Shown here: positions 1 through 9,096 of the stretch, one piece after another
Position numbering within the stretch: position 1 is the stretch's first letter
Layout: each line of letters opens with the position of its first letter
Assembly: GCF_963675395.1 (NCBI RefSeq)
Contig: NZ_OY776222.1
Coordinates: 992,001 to 1,056,000, forward strand
Direction of reading: 5' to 3'
DNA from: an uncultured Vibrio sp.
Lineage (GTDB): Bacteria; Pseudomonadota; Gammaproteobacteria; Enterobacterales; Vibrionaceae
Length of the DNA stretch: 64,000 nt
The notes under the pieces: generated by a model
What the model was told of the DNA's origin: nothing
Databases searched by the model: none
What the model saw: the letters and a program-made list of their open reading frames with translations, nothing else
Position numbers and translations under genes: made by a program

Positions 1-1068
1 GAGGTTTATGAATGCGTTCAGGGCTTGGATGAAGAGCAATCTTTTCATCGAGCCATTGATGATTTGGATAACATAGGGCTTAAAAGTAGTGCGCATAAGC
101 GACCGGGTCAGCTGTCGGGCGGTATGGCTCAGCGGTTAGCGGTCACTGCCGCCACGTCGGGAGGAGCTAAGCTGATATTGGCTGACGAACCGACAAAAGG
201 ACTGGATGTGAGCCGTCGAGATGACATCGTTCGTCTGTTGCTTCAAAGCGCTCAGGGTGGCGGTTTACTGACAATCACTCACGACATTGATGTTGCACGC
301 CAAATCGGCGGTGACATCATTGTGATGAAAGAAGGCGTGGTTGTTGAGCAAGGAACCGCAGAGCAAGTGTTGAATCACCCTCAGCACGAGTACACACAAG
401 CGTTAATTGGTGCGGATCCAAAGCATTGGAATGAGCGAAAGAAAAACTTATTCTCCAATACGCCAGTGCTAAAGGTAGACAATCTTTCGGTTGGTCGCGG
501 TGATACTGTACTTTCTCAAGGAATCAACTTTACGATTCATGAAGGGGAAGTGATTGGTGTTGTCGGTGATAGTGGTTGCGGAAAAAGTACACTAGGGGAT
601 ACCTTGCTCGGTTTATTACCCGCATTGGCCGGCACCGTAACAAAGATGTCTCCTAACACTATGCCTTATCAATGGCTTAAGTTGTTTCAGGATCCACCTG
701 CAGCATTTACGTCTAGTGTGACGTTGGGTGTGCTATTGGATGATTTGGTTAAGCTGCACAAGATAGACCGAAAACGAATTCCACCATTGATGGATAAGCT
801 GAAGCTCGCGCCTGAACTACTAGAGAGAAGCAGTACCGGAGTGTCTGGCGGTGAATTACAGAGGTTTGCCATCCTTAGGGCTTTATTACTAGACCCGGTA
901 TTTTTGTTCGCAGATGAGCCAACCTCAAGACTCGATCCCATCATTGCTCAAGAGGTAACCGACTTGTTGGTCGATTTAGCGAAAGAGCAGGGGTGTGCAT
1001 TGTTGCTCGTCAGTCATGACCAGAACCTGATTGAAAAGTGTTGCGATACCGTGATTAGCTTGAATTAA
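1..1068 (+). CDS. ABC transporter, two fused ATP-binding domains (peptide/nickel type), 5' truncated by window edge
   Basis: The reading frame is open to base 1, so the true start lies outside the window; about 355 codons are visible. Two nucleotide-binding domains follow each other. The first has lost its Walker A to the window edge but keeps the LSGGMAQR signature, the Walker B LILADEPTKGLD and the switch His in THD. The second has Walker A GDSGCGKST, signature VSGGELQR, Walker B FLFADEPTSRLDP and the switch His in SHD. Fusion of DppD-like and DppF-like halves is known in the dipeptide/oligopeptide/nickel family, so it should energise a peptide or metal-chelate importer in the inner membrane. 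The permeases and binding protein would lie upstream, outside the window. The substrate cannot be told from this fragment. Confidence 0.9.
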   Translation, partial: EVYECVQGLDEEQSFHRAIDDLDNIGLKSSAHKRPGQLSGGMAQRLAVTAATSGGAKLILADEPTKGLDVSRRDDIVRLLLQSAQGGGLLTITHDIDVARQIGGDIIVMKEGVVVEQGTAEQVLNHPQHEYTQALIGADPKHWNERKKNLFSNTPVLKVDNLSVGRGDTVLSQGINFTIHEGEVIGVVGDSGCGKSTLGDTLLGLLPALAGTVTKMSPNTMPYQWLKLFQDPPAAFTSSVTLGVLLDDLVKLHKIDRKRIPPLMDKLKLAPELLERSSTGVSGGELQRFAILRALLLDPVFLFADEPTSRLDPIIAQEVTDLLVDLAKEQGCALLLVSHDQNLIEKCCDTVISLN

Positions 1069-1088
1069 ACATCGGCTTACAGAAGCAA

Positions 1089-1125
1089 AAACGCCTTTGA
1101 CTGATAGAGTCAAAGGCGTTTTTTA
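1089..1125 (+). terminator. Rho-independent terminator after the ABC transporter gene
   Basis: A perfect 13-bp stem (AACGCCTTTGACT with AGTCAAAGGCGTT) closes a 5-base loop and runs into a T tract, 20 bases after the ABC stop codon. Confidence 0.93.
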
Positions 1126-1602
1126 TCAATGACGTTTCGATCACGGCTAGTTATCGGACATCATTTCATACGACGTGTTATCCGTTTATTTAGATCGTAA
1201 TAGCAGAAAAAATTGTCGACCTTAATATGTTTGTATTGCCTTTCATCGTAGATATCCACACCTAACAATGACTTTTGAATTTGACTGACAATCGGAGATG
1301 GCATTGAAAGGTGATGCTATTGAAACCACAATCATCATTCTTTTTCAGCGACATCCATTGTTAACAATCTGGATTACTACCGTTCTTATTGACAACTTCC
1401 TCTCAGTAGATGGGTTGAGTTATCGTGAAGACACCCCCTTTGGTATTGATAACCGATATGTCAGATCTATAGCGACGAGCGTATCGTTACGTTACCGTCA
1501 ACATTTGGTGAAATCCTATTACTTGAACTGGTTTAGACTATTTCTATCTGAGTCATGGGTATAGAATTTAATGGTTTATAGTCAATAAATAAGAGCCAAC
1601 AA
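1126..1602. other. Intergenic stretch, no gene supported
   Basis: This 477-base stretch holds only one open frame of any length (from 1298, 88 codons). It has a GGAG directly abutting the ATG, which is too close to act as a ribosome site, and its composition is not protein-like. I see no RNA gene or repeat in it. The promoter of the downstream lipoprotein gene presumably lies here. Confidence 0.5.
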
Positions 1603-2163
1603 TTGAAGACGAACATAAAAGAAAAGATTTTTGCCTTATCTGCTGCGGCATTGCTGCTTAACGGATGTGCCAGTTACAGCATCACTGAGCGAGATATGAA
1701 CCAATATCTCCAAGATAAAGCGACAATTAATCAATCCGTTGGGGTTGAAAACGTCATGTATGCGCAAGTATCCGTTGATGATCTTGAAGTGAAAATTGGT
1801 CGCGTAGACAATGATCGCATTTCGGTTTTCGCAAATACGACAGCGGACGTGCAGTTTTTGACTCAACGTACGGTAGGCTTAGATCTCGACCTGGAATTTA
1901 GCGCGATTCCTAAATACGACCAAAAAACAGGTGAAGTGTTTCTGCAGTCACTTCGTTTGGAGAAGTTTGAAGACAAAAGTAATTTGCTGACACCAGAAAT
2001 AAGCAATCTCATCAAGCCTGCTGTTTCAATGATCGGTTACGCGTTATCAAATCAGCCTGTCTACAAGCTTGAGAGCGATAAAGTGCAGTCCATTCTTCTG
2101 AAATCGGCCAGTCCGAATTTAGTTATTAAAAACAACCAACTGGTGATTGAGCTGTTCGATTAG
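1603..2163 (+). CDS. DUF1439 (YceB-like) lipoprotein
   Basis: The 186-residue product opens with a basic stretch and a hydrophobic segment ending in a lipobox (LLLNGCAS, Cys22), so it should be a lipoprotein. The rest alternates beta-rich segments and matches my recollection of the YceB/DUF1439 family, about the same length in E. coli, whose function is not established. The start is a TTG with an AAGAG ribosome site 7 bases upstream; no ATG precedes the signal sequence in frame. It stands alone, converging on the MarR-type gene downstream. Confidence 0.78.
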   Translation: MKTNIKEKIFALSAAALLLNGCASYSITERDMNQYLQDKATINQSVGVENVMYAQVSVDDLEVKIGRVDNDRISVFANTTADVQFLTQRTVGLDLDLEFSAIPKYDQKTGEVFLQSLRLEKFEDKSNLLTPEISNLIKPAVSMIGYALSNQPVYKLESDKVQSILLKSASPNLVIKNNQLVIELFD

Positions 2164-2233
2164 CCACTCATTCAGTCGCAATCCGCCGTGGGCGCATTGG
2201 TTAAAGCCTCGGCGGAATGTAGAACAACAACTT

Positions 2234-2662
2234 CTATTCACTCTTGCGTATGTTTGTGTCTAGTTCAAGACATAATACTCGCAACGCTTCAATACTTTCT
2301 GCCGACATGCTGGATCTCGATTCAAGCTTCGCGGTTAACTGTTGGGCATCTTCCTGTAGTTGGCTGCCTTTCGCAGTTAGTGAGATGACTTTTTTACGTT
2401 CATCCAAATCAGAGACTTTTCGAGTCAACAACCCTTTTAATTCCAAACGTTTTACGATTGGAGTCAGCGTCCCAGAATCCAAATGGGTATCCTGGGATAG
2501 CTCTTTCAGGCTAACGCCGCTTTTGCACCAAAGTGAGTGCATTACAATGTATTGAGGGTAGGTGAGGTCGTATTCGTCAAGCAGAGGTCGAAATGCACGC
2601 ACCAATGAGTTGGTTGCCGTGTACAAAGCAAAACATACGTTATCTGATAATTTCTCGGCCAT
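2234..2662 (-). CDS. MarR-family repressor, OhrR-like (thiol peroxide sensor)
   Basis: This 142-residue winged-helix regulator has the OhrR N-terminal pattern VCFALYTATNSLVRAFRP followed by LTYPQY. Cys10 sits where OhrR proteins carry the redox-sensing cysteine, and Cys46 is a possible second thiol. The recognition helix region reads LDSGTLTPIVKRLE and the wing DERKKV. I chose the ATG at 2662 because it fits the family N-terminus; a TTG at 2701 would add 13 unlikely residues. It is divergent from a CurA-like reductase, and a near-perfect long palindrome lies between them, so it probably represses that gene and perhaps itself until oxidised by a peroxide or electrophile. Family assignment is firm; the inducer is inferred. 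Confidence 0.85.
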   Translation of the reverse strand: MAEKLSDNVCFALYTATNSLVRAFRPLLDEYDLTYPQYIVMHSLWCKSGVSLKELSQDTHLDSGTLTPIVKRLELKGLLTRKVSDLDERKKVISLTAKGSQLQEDAQQLTAKLESRSSMSAESIEALRVLCLELDTNIRKSE

Positions 2663-2787
2663 GAATGAGTCCAGTTTTAAGCAAGGAGATAATATTAACA
2701 AATTCTATGTAATTTAAAATGCATTGCGCGCAAATTATTTTAGTGCAAAGTAGTTGCATTCCTTTCACTCTCAAGTTAACTTATTTG

Positions 2788-2813
2788 CAAATTGTTTGTG
2801 TACAAACTATTTG
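2788..2813. promoter_or_regulatory. Probable MarR/OhrR operator (26-bp palindrome)
   Basis: The arms CAAAT.GTTTGT and ACAAAC.ATTTG are symmetric about a central GT, with a single mismatched pair in 26 bases. It sits between the divergent marR-type and reductase genes, 90 bases before the reductase start. A second short palindrome, TTGCGCGCAA, is at 2724-2733 near the regulator start. Confidence 0.65.
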
Positions 2814-2902
2814 TCTGCCAATCAATGAGAGTCATTAAGAGGCGAGAGCTGTTAATTATCAGCAGCTAAGCGCACATTGAAGCAAAAGTAAGAGAGAGTA
2901 CT

Positions 2903-3898
2903 ATGATCAGCCAACAAATCCATTTAGCATCACGCCCGGTCGGTATGCCAACAAAAGAAAACTTCAAATCTGTTGAAGTTGAGTTACCAGCAATTCTAGA
3001 AGGTCAGGTGTTAGTTAAGAACTCGTGGATGTCTGTTGACCCATACATGCGCGGTCGTATGTATGATAGAGAGTCCTACATTCCCCCATTTGAAATTGAC
3101 CAGGTACTGGAAGGTGGTGCTGTTGGTGAAGTTATCGAATCAAAAAATGACAACTTCCCAGTAGGCTCTAAAGTGAGTAGCATTAGTGGCTGGCGTACCA
3201 CTTTTATCAGTGATGGTACTGATTTGACCTTGCTACCAGCGGTTGGCCTGCCAGATCAGCACTTCCTGGGTGTTATCGGTATGCCTGGCTTAACGGGTTG
3301 GGTTGGGCTGTTTAAAGTCGCTCAACTTAAGCCGACAGATACGGTATTTGTTTCTGCAGCATCGGGTGCAGTAGGCAGCGTTGTCTGTCAGATTGCTAAA
3401 TTATATGGCTGTAAAGTCATTGGCTCCGTAGGCTCAGATGAGAAAGCGGAAATGGTGAAGGCAATGGGCGCGGATGCGGTTATCAACTACAAGAAAGTCG
3501 ACGATTTAACGGAAGCGCTACGCGAAGCGGCGCCAGAAGGTATCGATGTGTATTTTGAAAACGTCGGTGGTGCGCACCTGGAAGCCGCGCTAGAAGTCAT
3601 CAACCCATATGGCCGTATTCCTGTATGTGGCATGATTGCAGACTACAATGCAGATAAGCCTCAACCCGGTCCAAGTAACCTACTGCAAATCAATACTAAG
3701 AAATTGACGATGCAAGGCTTCATTGTAATGGATTACTGGGATCACACTGGTGAGTTCGTTGAGCAAATGGGTCAGTGGATCAAAGAAGGTAAAGTGAAGT
3801 CTGAAGAGACGGTATACGAAGGTCTAGAAAATGCAGCTGATGCATTCATCGGTCTATTCGAAGGTAAAAACAAAGGTAAGATGCTGGTTAAAATTTAA
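2903..3898 (+). CDS. NADPH-dependent alkenal/one reductase, CurA (YncB/PTGR) family
   Basis: This 331-residue protein belongs to the zinc-free medium-chain reductases that reduce activated double bonds (curcumin, alkenals, 15-oxo-prostaglandins). The N-terminal part shows the family pattern SVDPYMRGRM. The Rossmann half has VSAASGAVGSVVCQIAKLYG (about residues 151-170), which binds NADPH, and further family motifs YFENVGG and MQGFIVMDYW. A purine-rich AGAGAGAG ribosome site precedes the ATG. Its place opposite an OhrR-like repressor suggests induction by reactive carbonyls or peroxides and a detoxification role in the cytoplasm. The family is certain; the physiological substrate is unknown. 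Confidence 0.88.
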   Translation: MISQQIHLASRPVGMPTKENFKSVEVELPAILEGQVLVKNSWMSVDPYMRGRMYDRESYIPPFEIDQVLEGGAVGEVIESKNDNFPVGSKVSSISGWRTTFISDGTDLTLLPAVGLPDQHFLGVIGMPGLTGWVGLFKVAQLKPTDTVFVSAASGAVGSVVCQIAKLYGCKVIGSVGSDEKAEMVKAMGADAVINYKKVDDLTEALREAAPEGIDVYFENVGGAHLEAALEVINPYGRIPVCGMIADYNADKPQPGPSNLLQINTKKLTMQGFIVMDYWDHTGEFVEQMGQWIKEGKVKSEETVYEGLENAADAFIGLFEGKNKGKMLVKI

Positions 3899-3932
3899 CG
3901 ATCTTAGAAAGTAGCAAAGTCAATTCCTGAAG

Positions 3933-3961
3933 GCCAGTCATTCAACGTGACTGGCTTTTTT
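3933..3961 (+). terminator. Terminator of the CurA-like gene
   Basis: An 8-bp stem GCCAGTCA/TGACTGGC with a 7-base loop is followed by six T residues. Confidence 0.9.
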
Positions 3962-4136
3962 ATATTCGATAGTTTTTGCTTGGAGCAATGGTTAGCCACT
4001 TGTCGCGTTAACGGCACAAACTACATGAAAAGCTTACGAAGTCACGATATCCTAGCGGGACAATAAAGTAGCCTGTGCTCAGGTTCCGACAGCCCCCAAA
4101 GGCATACTAGAAAGTTATGGCAAAAAGTGAATTCGA

Positions 4137-5270
4137 ATGAAGTTTATCCATACCTCAGATTGGCACCTAGGCCGACAGTTCCACAATGTTTCCTTACTCG
4201 ATGATCAGCAAGCGGTTCTCGAACAATTGATCTCATACATTGAAGACAACCCTGTCGATGCGGTCGTAGTGGCTGGAGATGTGTATGACCGCTCTGTGCC
4301 GCCAACGGTAGCCATCGAATTACTAAATCGTGTGGTAAAGCGAATTTGCACTGAGCTTAAAACACCGATGATTTTGATTTCTGGTAATCATGATGGAGCG
4401 GAGCGTTTGGGCTTTGGTTCTGAGCAGATGAAAAACTCGGGTTTGCATATCATCAGTAACTTTGAAGATATGCTGTCGCCTGTTGTGATTACGACCAAAG
4501 CGGCTGGTGAGGTGGCACTTTACGGTATGCCTTATAACGATCCTGAACAGGTAAGGTTTGCTTATAAAGAAGCCGTTTCTACTCATGATGAAGCGCATAA
4601 ACTGTTGGTGGAAAAAATCACGGAGCAGTTTCAGCCGCAACAAAAAAGAGTACTGATCAGTCACTGTTTCGTGGATGGGGCAATTGAGTCTGATTCAGAG
4701 CGACCGCTTTCTATTGGTGGTTCTGACCGAGTAAGTCATGAGCACTTTCTGGAATTCGACTATGTCGCACTTGGTCATTTACATCAGCCGCAGAAGAAAG
4801 GTGAAGAGTACATTCGTTACTCGGGCTCTTTGATGAAATACAGTTTTGGTGAGCAGAACCAAAAGAAAGGTTTCACACTAGTGGAAATCAATCAGAGTGG
4901 ATTTGCTTCTGCTGAGCATATCGAGCTTGTCGCCCCACATGAGATGAGAATTATCGAAGGTGATTTAGAGCAGGTCATCGAAAAAGGAAAAACGGACCCA
5001 AAGAGCGAGGACTATCTACTCGTTCGTCTGATGGACAAACATGCCATTTTAAATCCGATGGAAAAACTGCGCGCGGTCTACCCAAATGTTTTGCACCTAG
5101 AGAAACCGGGCATGTTGATCGGGGTTGAACAGGAGATGGCACAAGCCAAACTTGCTCGCAGTGAAATCGATATGTTCCGTGACTTCTTTAGTGAAGCGCA
5201 GGACAGTCAGTTATCACAAGAACAAGAGCAAGCCGTTAACGATATTATCAAGCAATTGTCACAGCAGTAA
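4137..5270 (+). CDS. sbcD: SbcCD nuclease subunit D (exonuclease/hairpin endonuclease)
   Basis: This 377-residue calcineurin-like phosphoesterase shows all Mre11 metal motifs: SDWHLG near the N-terminus, AGDVYDR, SGNHDGAERL, an SHCF histidine and GHLHQPQ. It supplies the Mn-dependent nuclease active site of SbcCD, which opens DNA hairpins and palindromes and removes protein blocks from DNA ends. It lies 9 bases upstream of sbcC in the usual order, so the two are one operon. The length matches family members, and the ATG gives the normal MKFIHTSDWH start. Confidence 0.96.
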   Translation: MKFIHTSDWHLGRQFHNVSLLDDQQAVLEQLISYIEDNPVDAVVVAGDVYDRSVPPTVAIELLNRVVKRICTELKTPMILISGNHDGAERLGFGSEQMKNSGLHIISNFEDMLSPVVITTKAAGEVALYGMPYNDPEQVRFAYKEAVSTHDEAHKLLVEKITEQFQPQQKRVLISHCFVDGAIESDSERPLSIGGSDRVSHEHFLEFDYVALGHLHQPQKKGEEYIRYSGSLMKYSFGEQNQKKGFTLVEINQSGFASAEHIELVAPHEMRIIEGDLEQVIEKGKTDPKSEDYLLVRLMDKHAILNPMEKLRAVYPNVLHLEKPGMLIGVEQEMAQAKLARSEIDMFRDFFSEAQDSQLSQEQEQAVNDIIKQLSQQ

Positions 5271-5279
5271 GGATCAAAG

Positions 5280-8200
5280 ATGAAGCCAATTAAACTTACC
5301 ATGCAAGCTTTTGGTCCCTTTGCAAAAACGGAAACCATCGATTTCGAAAAGCTTGGTAGTAATCCTTTATTTTTGATTAATGGCCCAACGGGTTCGGGTA
5401 AAACGTCAATTCTCGACGCGATCTGTTTCGCGCTTTATGGTGAAACGACAGGTAACGAACGTCAGGGGATTCAGATGCGGTGTGATCTGGCTGCTGTCGA
5501 TTTACCTACCGAAGTTGTGTTGGAGTTTTCACTACACGGAAAGGTTTACCGAGTTACTCGTGCCCCGGAGCAAGAAGCGCCGAAGGCTCGTGGTGATGGT
5601 ATGACCGTGAAAAAGCACACGGCATCACTGTATGAACTGGGGGACAGCGAGAAACTCATCACCAGTAAAACCACGCAAGTTAAGACCGAAATTACCAATA
5701 TTATCGGCTTAACAGAAACACAGTTTCGTCAAGTGATGGTACTTCCTCAGGGGAAGTTTCGCGAGTTGTTACTGGCGAGTTCCAAAGAGCGTGAAGAGAT
5801 TTTCGGCCAGTTATTCCAGACCGATATCTACAAAAAAATTGAGTACGCACTGAAAGATAAAGCGAGCGCGATCAGTAAAGCGAAGAATGAGTTTGATAAC
5901 CAGATTCGCGGCGCGTTGCAAGTAGCGGGAGTGAGTTCAGAAGAAGAGCTAGTTGCGCAACGAGAGAACATTTCAGCGCAACTTGAAGAAGAGAAAAAGA
6001 GCGAACAAGCTTGTCTAGAAGTGCTCAACAGCATTAAGTCAGAGCTACAAAAGGCACAAGCACTTGTTACTGAGTTTACTCGTCGAGATCAAGCCGAGGC
6101 AGCGCTAACATCACACTTAGAGAACACTGAAGCGATAGCTGTGCGTCAGGAGCAATTAGACCGAGCGAAGAGCGCCAGTAACATTGAGTTGCAGTATGTT
6201 GCTTTACAGAACGCCAAGGCGCAATCACAGCAGTTAGCTCAAAAGATTACCACACTCAGCCAAAACTTAACCGAAGCCACCAACGTGGTGACGGGAAAGG
6301 AAGCAGAGCTGAAAACAGCAAAACAAAATGCAGAGCAAGTTCCTCAGCTGACGCAGTTGCAGTTTAATCTCGAAGCAATGAAAGAGAAACTGATCGAAAA
6401 GTCGGACTTGGAAACAAAGATCGCCAACGGATTACAAGAGAAACTGCAATTCGAAACAAAACTGCAGCAATACGTCACTTTAAAAGACAAACTGACCCTA
6501 GATGCGCAGCAAGGGCAGAAGAATCTGGATCAGGCCCGAGTTGATGTTGCTTTAATTAGTAGCATTGAGGCCGAAATCAAGCAAAAGCAACGCCTTCTGC
6601 AAGATGTCCAGAAACTGGCGAGTTTGAAACAAGAGTATGCAAAGCATGATGCGTTAACCGCTGACAAGCAACAAAAGGTTGAACTAGCAAATCAAACGTA
6701 TGTAAAAGCGCAATTGTCTGCTGATCGACTAGAGCTAAAATGGCACAACGCACAAGCGGCGGTTTTAGCTCAAAGGCTGCAAACCGGGGAGGCGTGTCCA
6801 GTTTGTGGCAGTTGTGAACATCCTCATCCGGCACAGTTTAGCGAAGAAGAGGTGACCAAAGAGCAAGTTCAAACGGCTCGCGCTCAGGAGCGAGAGGCAC
6901 AAGCTTCATATAACCAGCTTAGTAATCAACTGGATCAGCACCATGTTGTCGCTCGACAGTATCAGAAACAAGTGGATGAGCTCTCAAACGAGTTAGGTGA
7001 ACACGCTACCGATGAAGCAGTAAAAATTCAGGCAGAACTTCAGTCCGCTAACGAAAAGTTACAGCGTTTGACTGCCATTGATATCGCTCAGTTAGAGAAA
7101 AATGTCGAACAGCTTAATCAGCGCTGCATTGTTGGTGAAACCAAGATCAACGAACTGAAAAATCAGATGGCTGGTAATGAATCTACGATTAAGGCGAATC
7201 AAGGTCAGCTCAGTAAATTACTGGAAAATCTTGATCCGAAATACAGCACAGTAGAAGTACTCGCTCAGGAAATTACTCAAACCAAGGCGCAGATTAAGCA
7301 CCTTGATGAGAGTTTGGAAGCTGCACAAACGCAATTTCAGCAAGCCACGTTAGCCAAATCGGATATTGAAAGCCAGCTAACCACCAACAAGCAATGGTTA
7401 GCGGAGTCTAAGCAGAAGCTCAACGAAGCACAAACGAACTGGCAAAAAGCGTTGAATGAAAGCCGTTTTGAAGACGAAGCCAGTTACCTTCAGAGCAAGT
7501 TGACGGAACAAGAGCTACAAGCTTGGCAGAAAGAAATAGACGAGTTCAAGCAGGCTAAAATCAAGCTAGAGCAAACGTTACATGACCTCAATCAAGTGTT
7601 AAAAGATCAAGAAAAACCAGATCTTGAAATGATTAGTGCTAGGTTAAACACTCAGCAGCAACACTACGTCGATTCTCGAAACAAGCTCGATTCTGTGCGT
7701 TCTACCTTTGAGCGTCTTGATAAGGTGCGCAATGATATTGCCGCTTTACATGATAAGAACAGCAAGCTCGAAGCAGAGTATAAGGTATTTGGCACGCTTT
7801 ATGACGTGGCGAGTGGTAAAACAGGCAGTCGTATCAGCTTACATCGTTTCGTACTTGGTGTGCTTTTAGACGATGTTTTGATCCAATCCTCGCAGAGATT
7901 AAGCTTGATGAGCAAGGGCAGATACATTCTGGCACGCAAAACGGAAGGGTTTAAGGGCGCGGCTGGCCGAGGACTTGATCTCGTGGTTGAAGATGGCTAC
8001 ACCGGTAAAATGCGCGATGTTGCTACGCTTTCGGGTGGTGAGTCTTTCATGGCTGCACTGGCTTTAGCGCTTGGTCTGTCTGACGTGGTGCAGTCATACA
8101 GCGGTGGTATTCGCTTAGATACTCTGTTCATTGATGAAGGTTTTGGTAGCTTAGACCCTGAGTCTTTGGATCTTGCGATTCAAACCTTAGTCGATCTGCA

Positions 8201-8336
8201 GCAAACGGGCCGCATGATTGGTGTGATTTCTCACGTATCGGAGCTTAAAGAGCAGATGGCGCAACGCATTGATGTTGAGCCCTCTCGTATTGGTTCAACT
8301 GTTTCGGTTAAGTCTCAAATGGTGCTAGCTCATTAA
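5280..8336 (+). CDS. sbcC: SbcCD nuclease subunit C (Rad50-like SMC ATPase)
   Basis: This 1018-residue Rad50 homologue has Walker A GPTGSGKTS near residue 36, then about 800 residues of Gln/Glu/Lys-rich coiled coil interrupted by the zinc hook CPVCGSC near residue 506. At the C-terminus come the ABC signature LSGGESFMAALAL and Walker B LDTLFIDEGFGSLDPESLD. The coiled-coil arms dimerise through the hook and the ATPase heads gate SbcD. The gene follows sbcD after 9 bases with its own GGATC-type ribosome site. No damage or frame break is seen. Confidence 0.96.
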   Translation: MKPIKLTMQAFGPFAKTETIDFEKLGSNPLFLINGPTGSGKTSILDAICFALYGETTGNERQGIQMRCDLAAVDLPTEVVLEFSLHGKVYRVTRAPEQEAPKARGDGMTVKKHTASLYELGDSEKLITSKTTQVKTEITNIIGLTETQFRQVMVLPQGKFRELLLASSKEREEIFGQLFQTDIYKKIEYALKDKASAISKAKNEFDNQIRGALQVAGVSSEEELVAQRENISAQLEEEKKSEQACLEVLNSIKSELQKAQALVTEFTRRDQAEAALTSHLENTEAIAVRQEQLDRAKSASNIELQYVALQNAKAQSQQLAQKITTLSQNLTEATNVVTGKEAELKTAKQNAEQVPQLTQLQFNLEAMKEKLIEKSDLETKIANGLQEKLQFETKLQQYVTLKDKLTLDAQQGQKNLDQARVDVALISSIEAEIKQKQRLLQDVQKLASLKQEYAKHDALTADKQQKVELANQTYVKAQLSADRLELKWHNAQAAVLAQRLQTGEACPVCGSCEHPHPAQFSEEEVTKEQVQTARAQEREAQASYNQLSNQLDQHHVVARQYQKQVDELSNELGEHATDEAVKIQAELQSANEKLQRLTAIDIAQLEKNVEQLNQRCIVGETKINELKNQMAGNESTIKANQGQLSKLLENLDPKYSTVEVLAQEITQTKAQIKHLDESLEAAQTQFQQATLAKSDIESQLTTNKQWLAESKQKLNEAQTNWQKALNESRFEDEASYLQSKLTEQELQAWQKEIDEFKQAKIKLEQTLHDLNQVLKDQEKPDLEMISARLNTQQQHYVDSRNKLDSVRSTFERLDKVRNDIAALHDKNSKLEAEYKVFGTLYDVASGKTGSRISLHRFVLGVLLDDVLIQSSQRLSLMSKGRYILARKTEGFKGAAGRGLDLVVEDGYTGKMRDVATLSGGESFMAALALALGLSDVVQSYSGGIRLDTLFIDEGFGSLDPESLDLAIQTLVDLQQTGRMIGVISHVSELKEQMAQRIDVEPSRIGSTVSVKSQMVLAH

Positions 8337-8407
8337 ATGCCAAGCCAGAACTCAAAATGGAGCTTATTTGCAATTAAAAAGTAAATCGCTGTGGTATTAA
8401 AGACCTT

Positions 8408-8431
8408 AAAAGCCCCAGGGTAGGGGCTTTA
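8408..8431. terminator. Bidirectional terminator between sbcC and the cystatin-like gene
   Basis: An 8-bp stem AAAGCCCC/GGGGCTTT with a 6-base loop lies between two convergent genes. T or A residues flank both sides, so it can serve both strands. Confidence 0.75.
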
Positions 8432-8444
8432 TCATGATTCGAAA

Positions 8445-8825
8445 TCACTGCTCGCAGAATTTCCCTTTGTGTGGTGATTGTGTCATCGAGTAGTCACCAT
8501 CCAAGTTGCGATAAACAATCGTGTTCCAAACCGCGCCATCTTCCATTTCAAACTCAATCGCGTAGTTCACGCCGCTGACGATTTGTGCTTGCACATTAAG
8601 AATTTGTTTAAATGATGAAAGGGTATCCATTTCTGTCAGAACAAAAGCCATTGCCTTTTGAACGTCGGGCGTTGATTCGAACCTCTTCCACCCACCTGGC
8701 ATATTTCCCTGAGTATTGCATACGTCTGCCGAGGCTGTTATTCCGGTCGTGTCTTCGGGACTGTTTTGTTGGCAACCAACAAGCAATACCAAAAATGCAC
8801 AAGCTGACATTGTCTTAAATTTCAT
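8445..8825 (-). CDS. Cystatin-like lipoprotein (hypothetical)
   Basis: The 126-residue product starts with a lipoprotein signal, MKFKTMSACAFLVLLVGCQQ, with Cys18 as the lipidated residue. The mature part resembles a cystatin fold: a Gly-Gly near the N-terminus (MPGGWKRF), a helix (DVQKAMAFVLTEM) and a QxVxG-type loop, QIVSGVNYAIEF, as in cysteine-protease inhibitors. Two cysteines (in DVCNTQG and at KFCEQ) could form a disulfide. It is monocistronic and divergent from the lipocalin gene. Inhibition of a papain-like protease is only an inference from the motif. Confidence 0.72.
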   Translation of the reverse strand: MKFKTMSACAFLVLLVGCQQNSPEDTTGITASADVCNTQGNMPGGWKRFESTPDVQKAMAFVLTEMDTLSSFKQILNVQAQIVSGVNYAIEFEMEDGAVWNTIVYRNLDGDYSMTQSPHKGKFCEQ

Positions 8826-9096
8826 AACAATAACCTCAATTTATATCGGGGCGTATTATAAAAGCTCTCAGTGAACAGAAATGTCTATATTGTGCAAACT
8901 TTAGATAGGTTGAGCGTAAATTTTCTAAATAACTGACTGATTTTGTAGGAATGTTTGTAGGAACGGTACTTTTTGTAGCAAAACGCAGCACTATGAAGAA
9001 GGATAAACGACTTTCTTAATAAACGAACAAGAACTTGTGATCGTATTGGAGTCTTATAGAGTAAAATCAGTCACTAATATAAACGTGGAACGTATA

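Noticed and set aside
1298..1564. 88-codon plus-strand frame between the ABC gene and the YceB-like lipoprotein
   Set aside because: GGAG abuts the ATG with no spacing, the peptide has no protein-like pattern or known similarity, and nothing else supports it.
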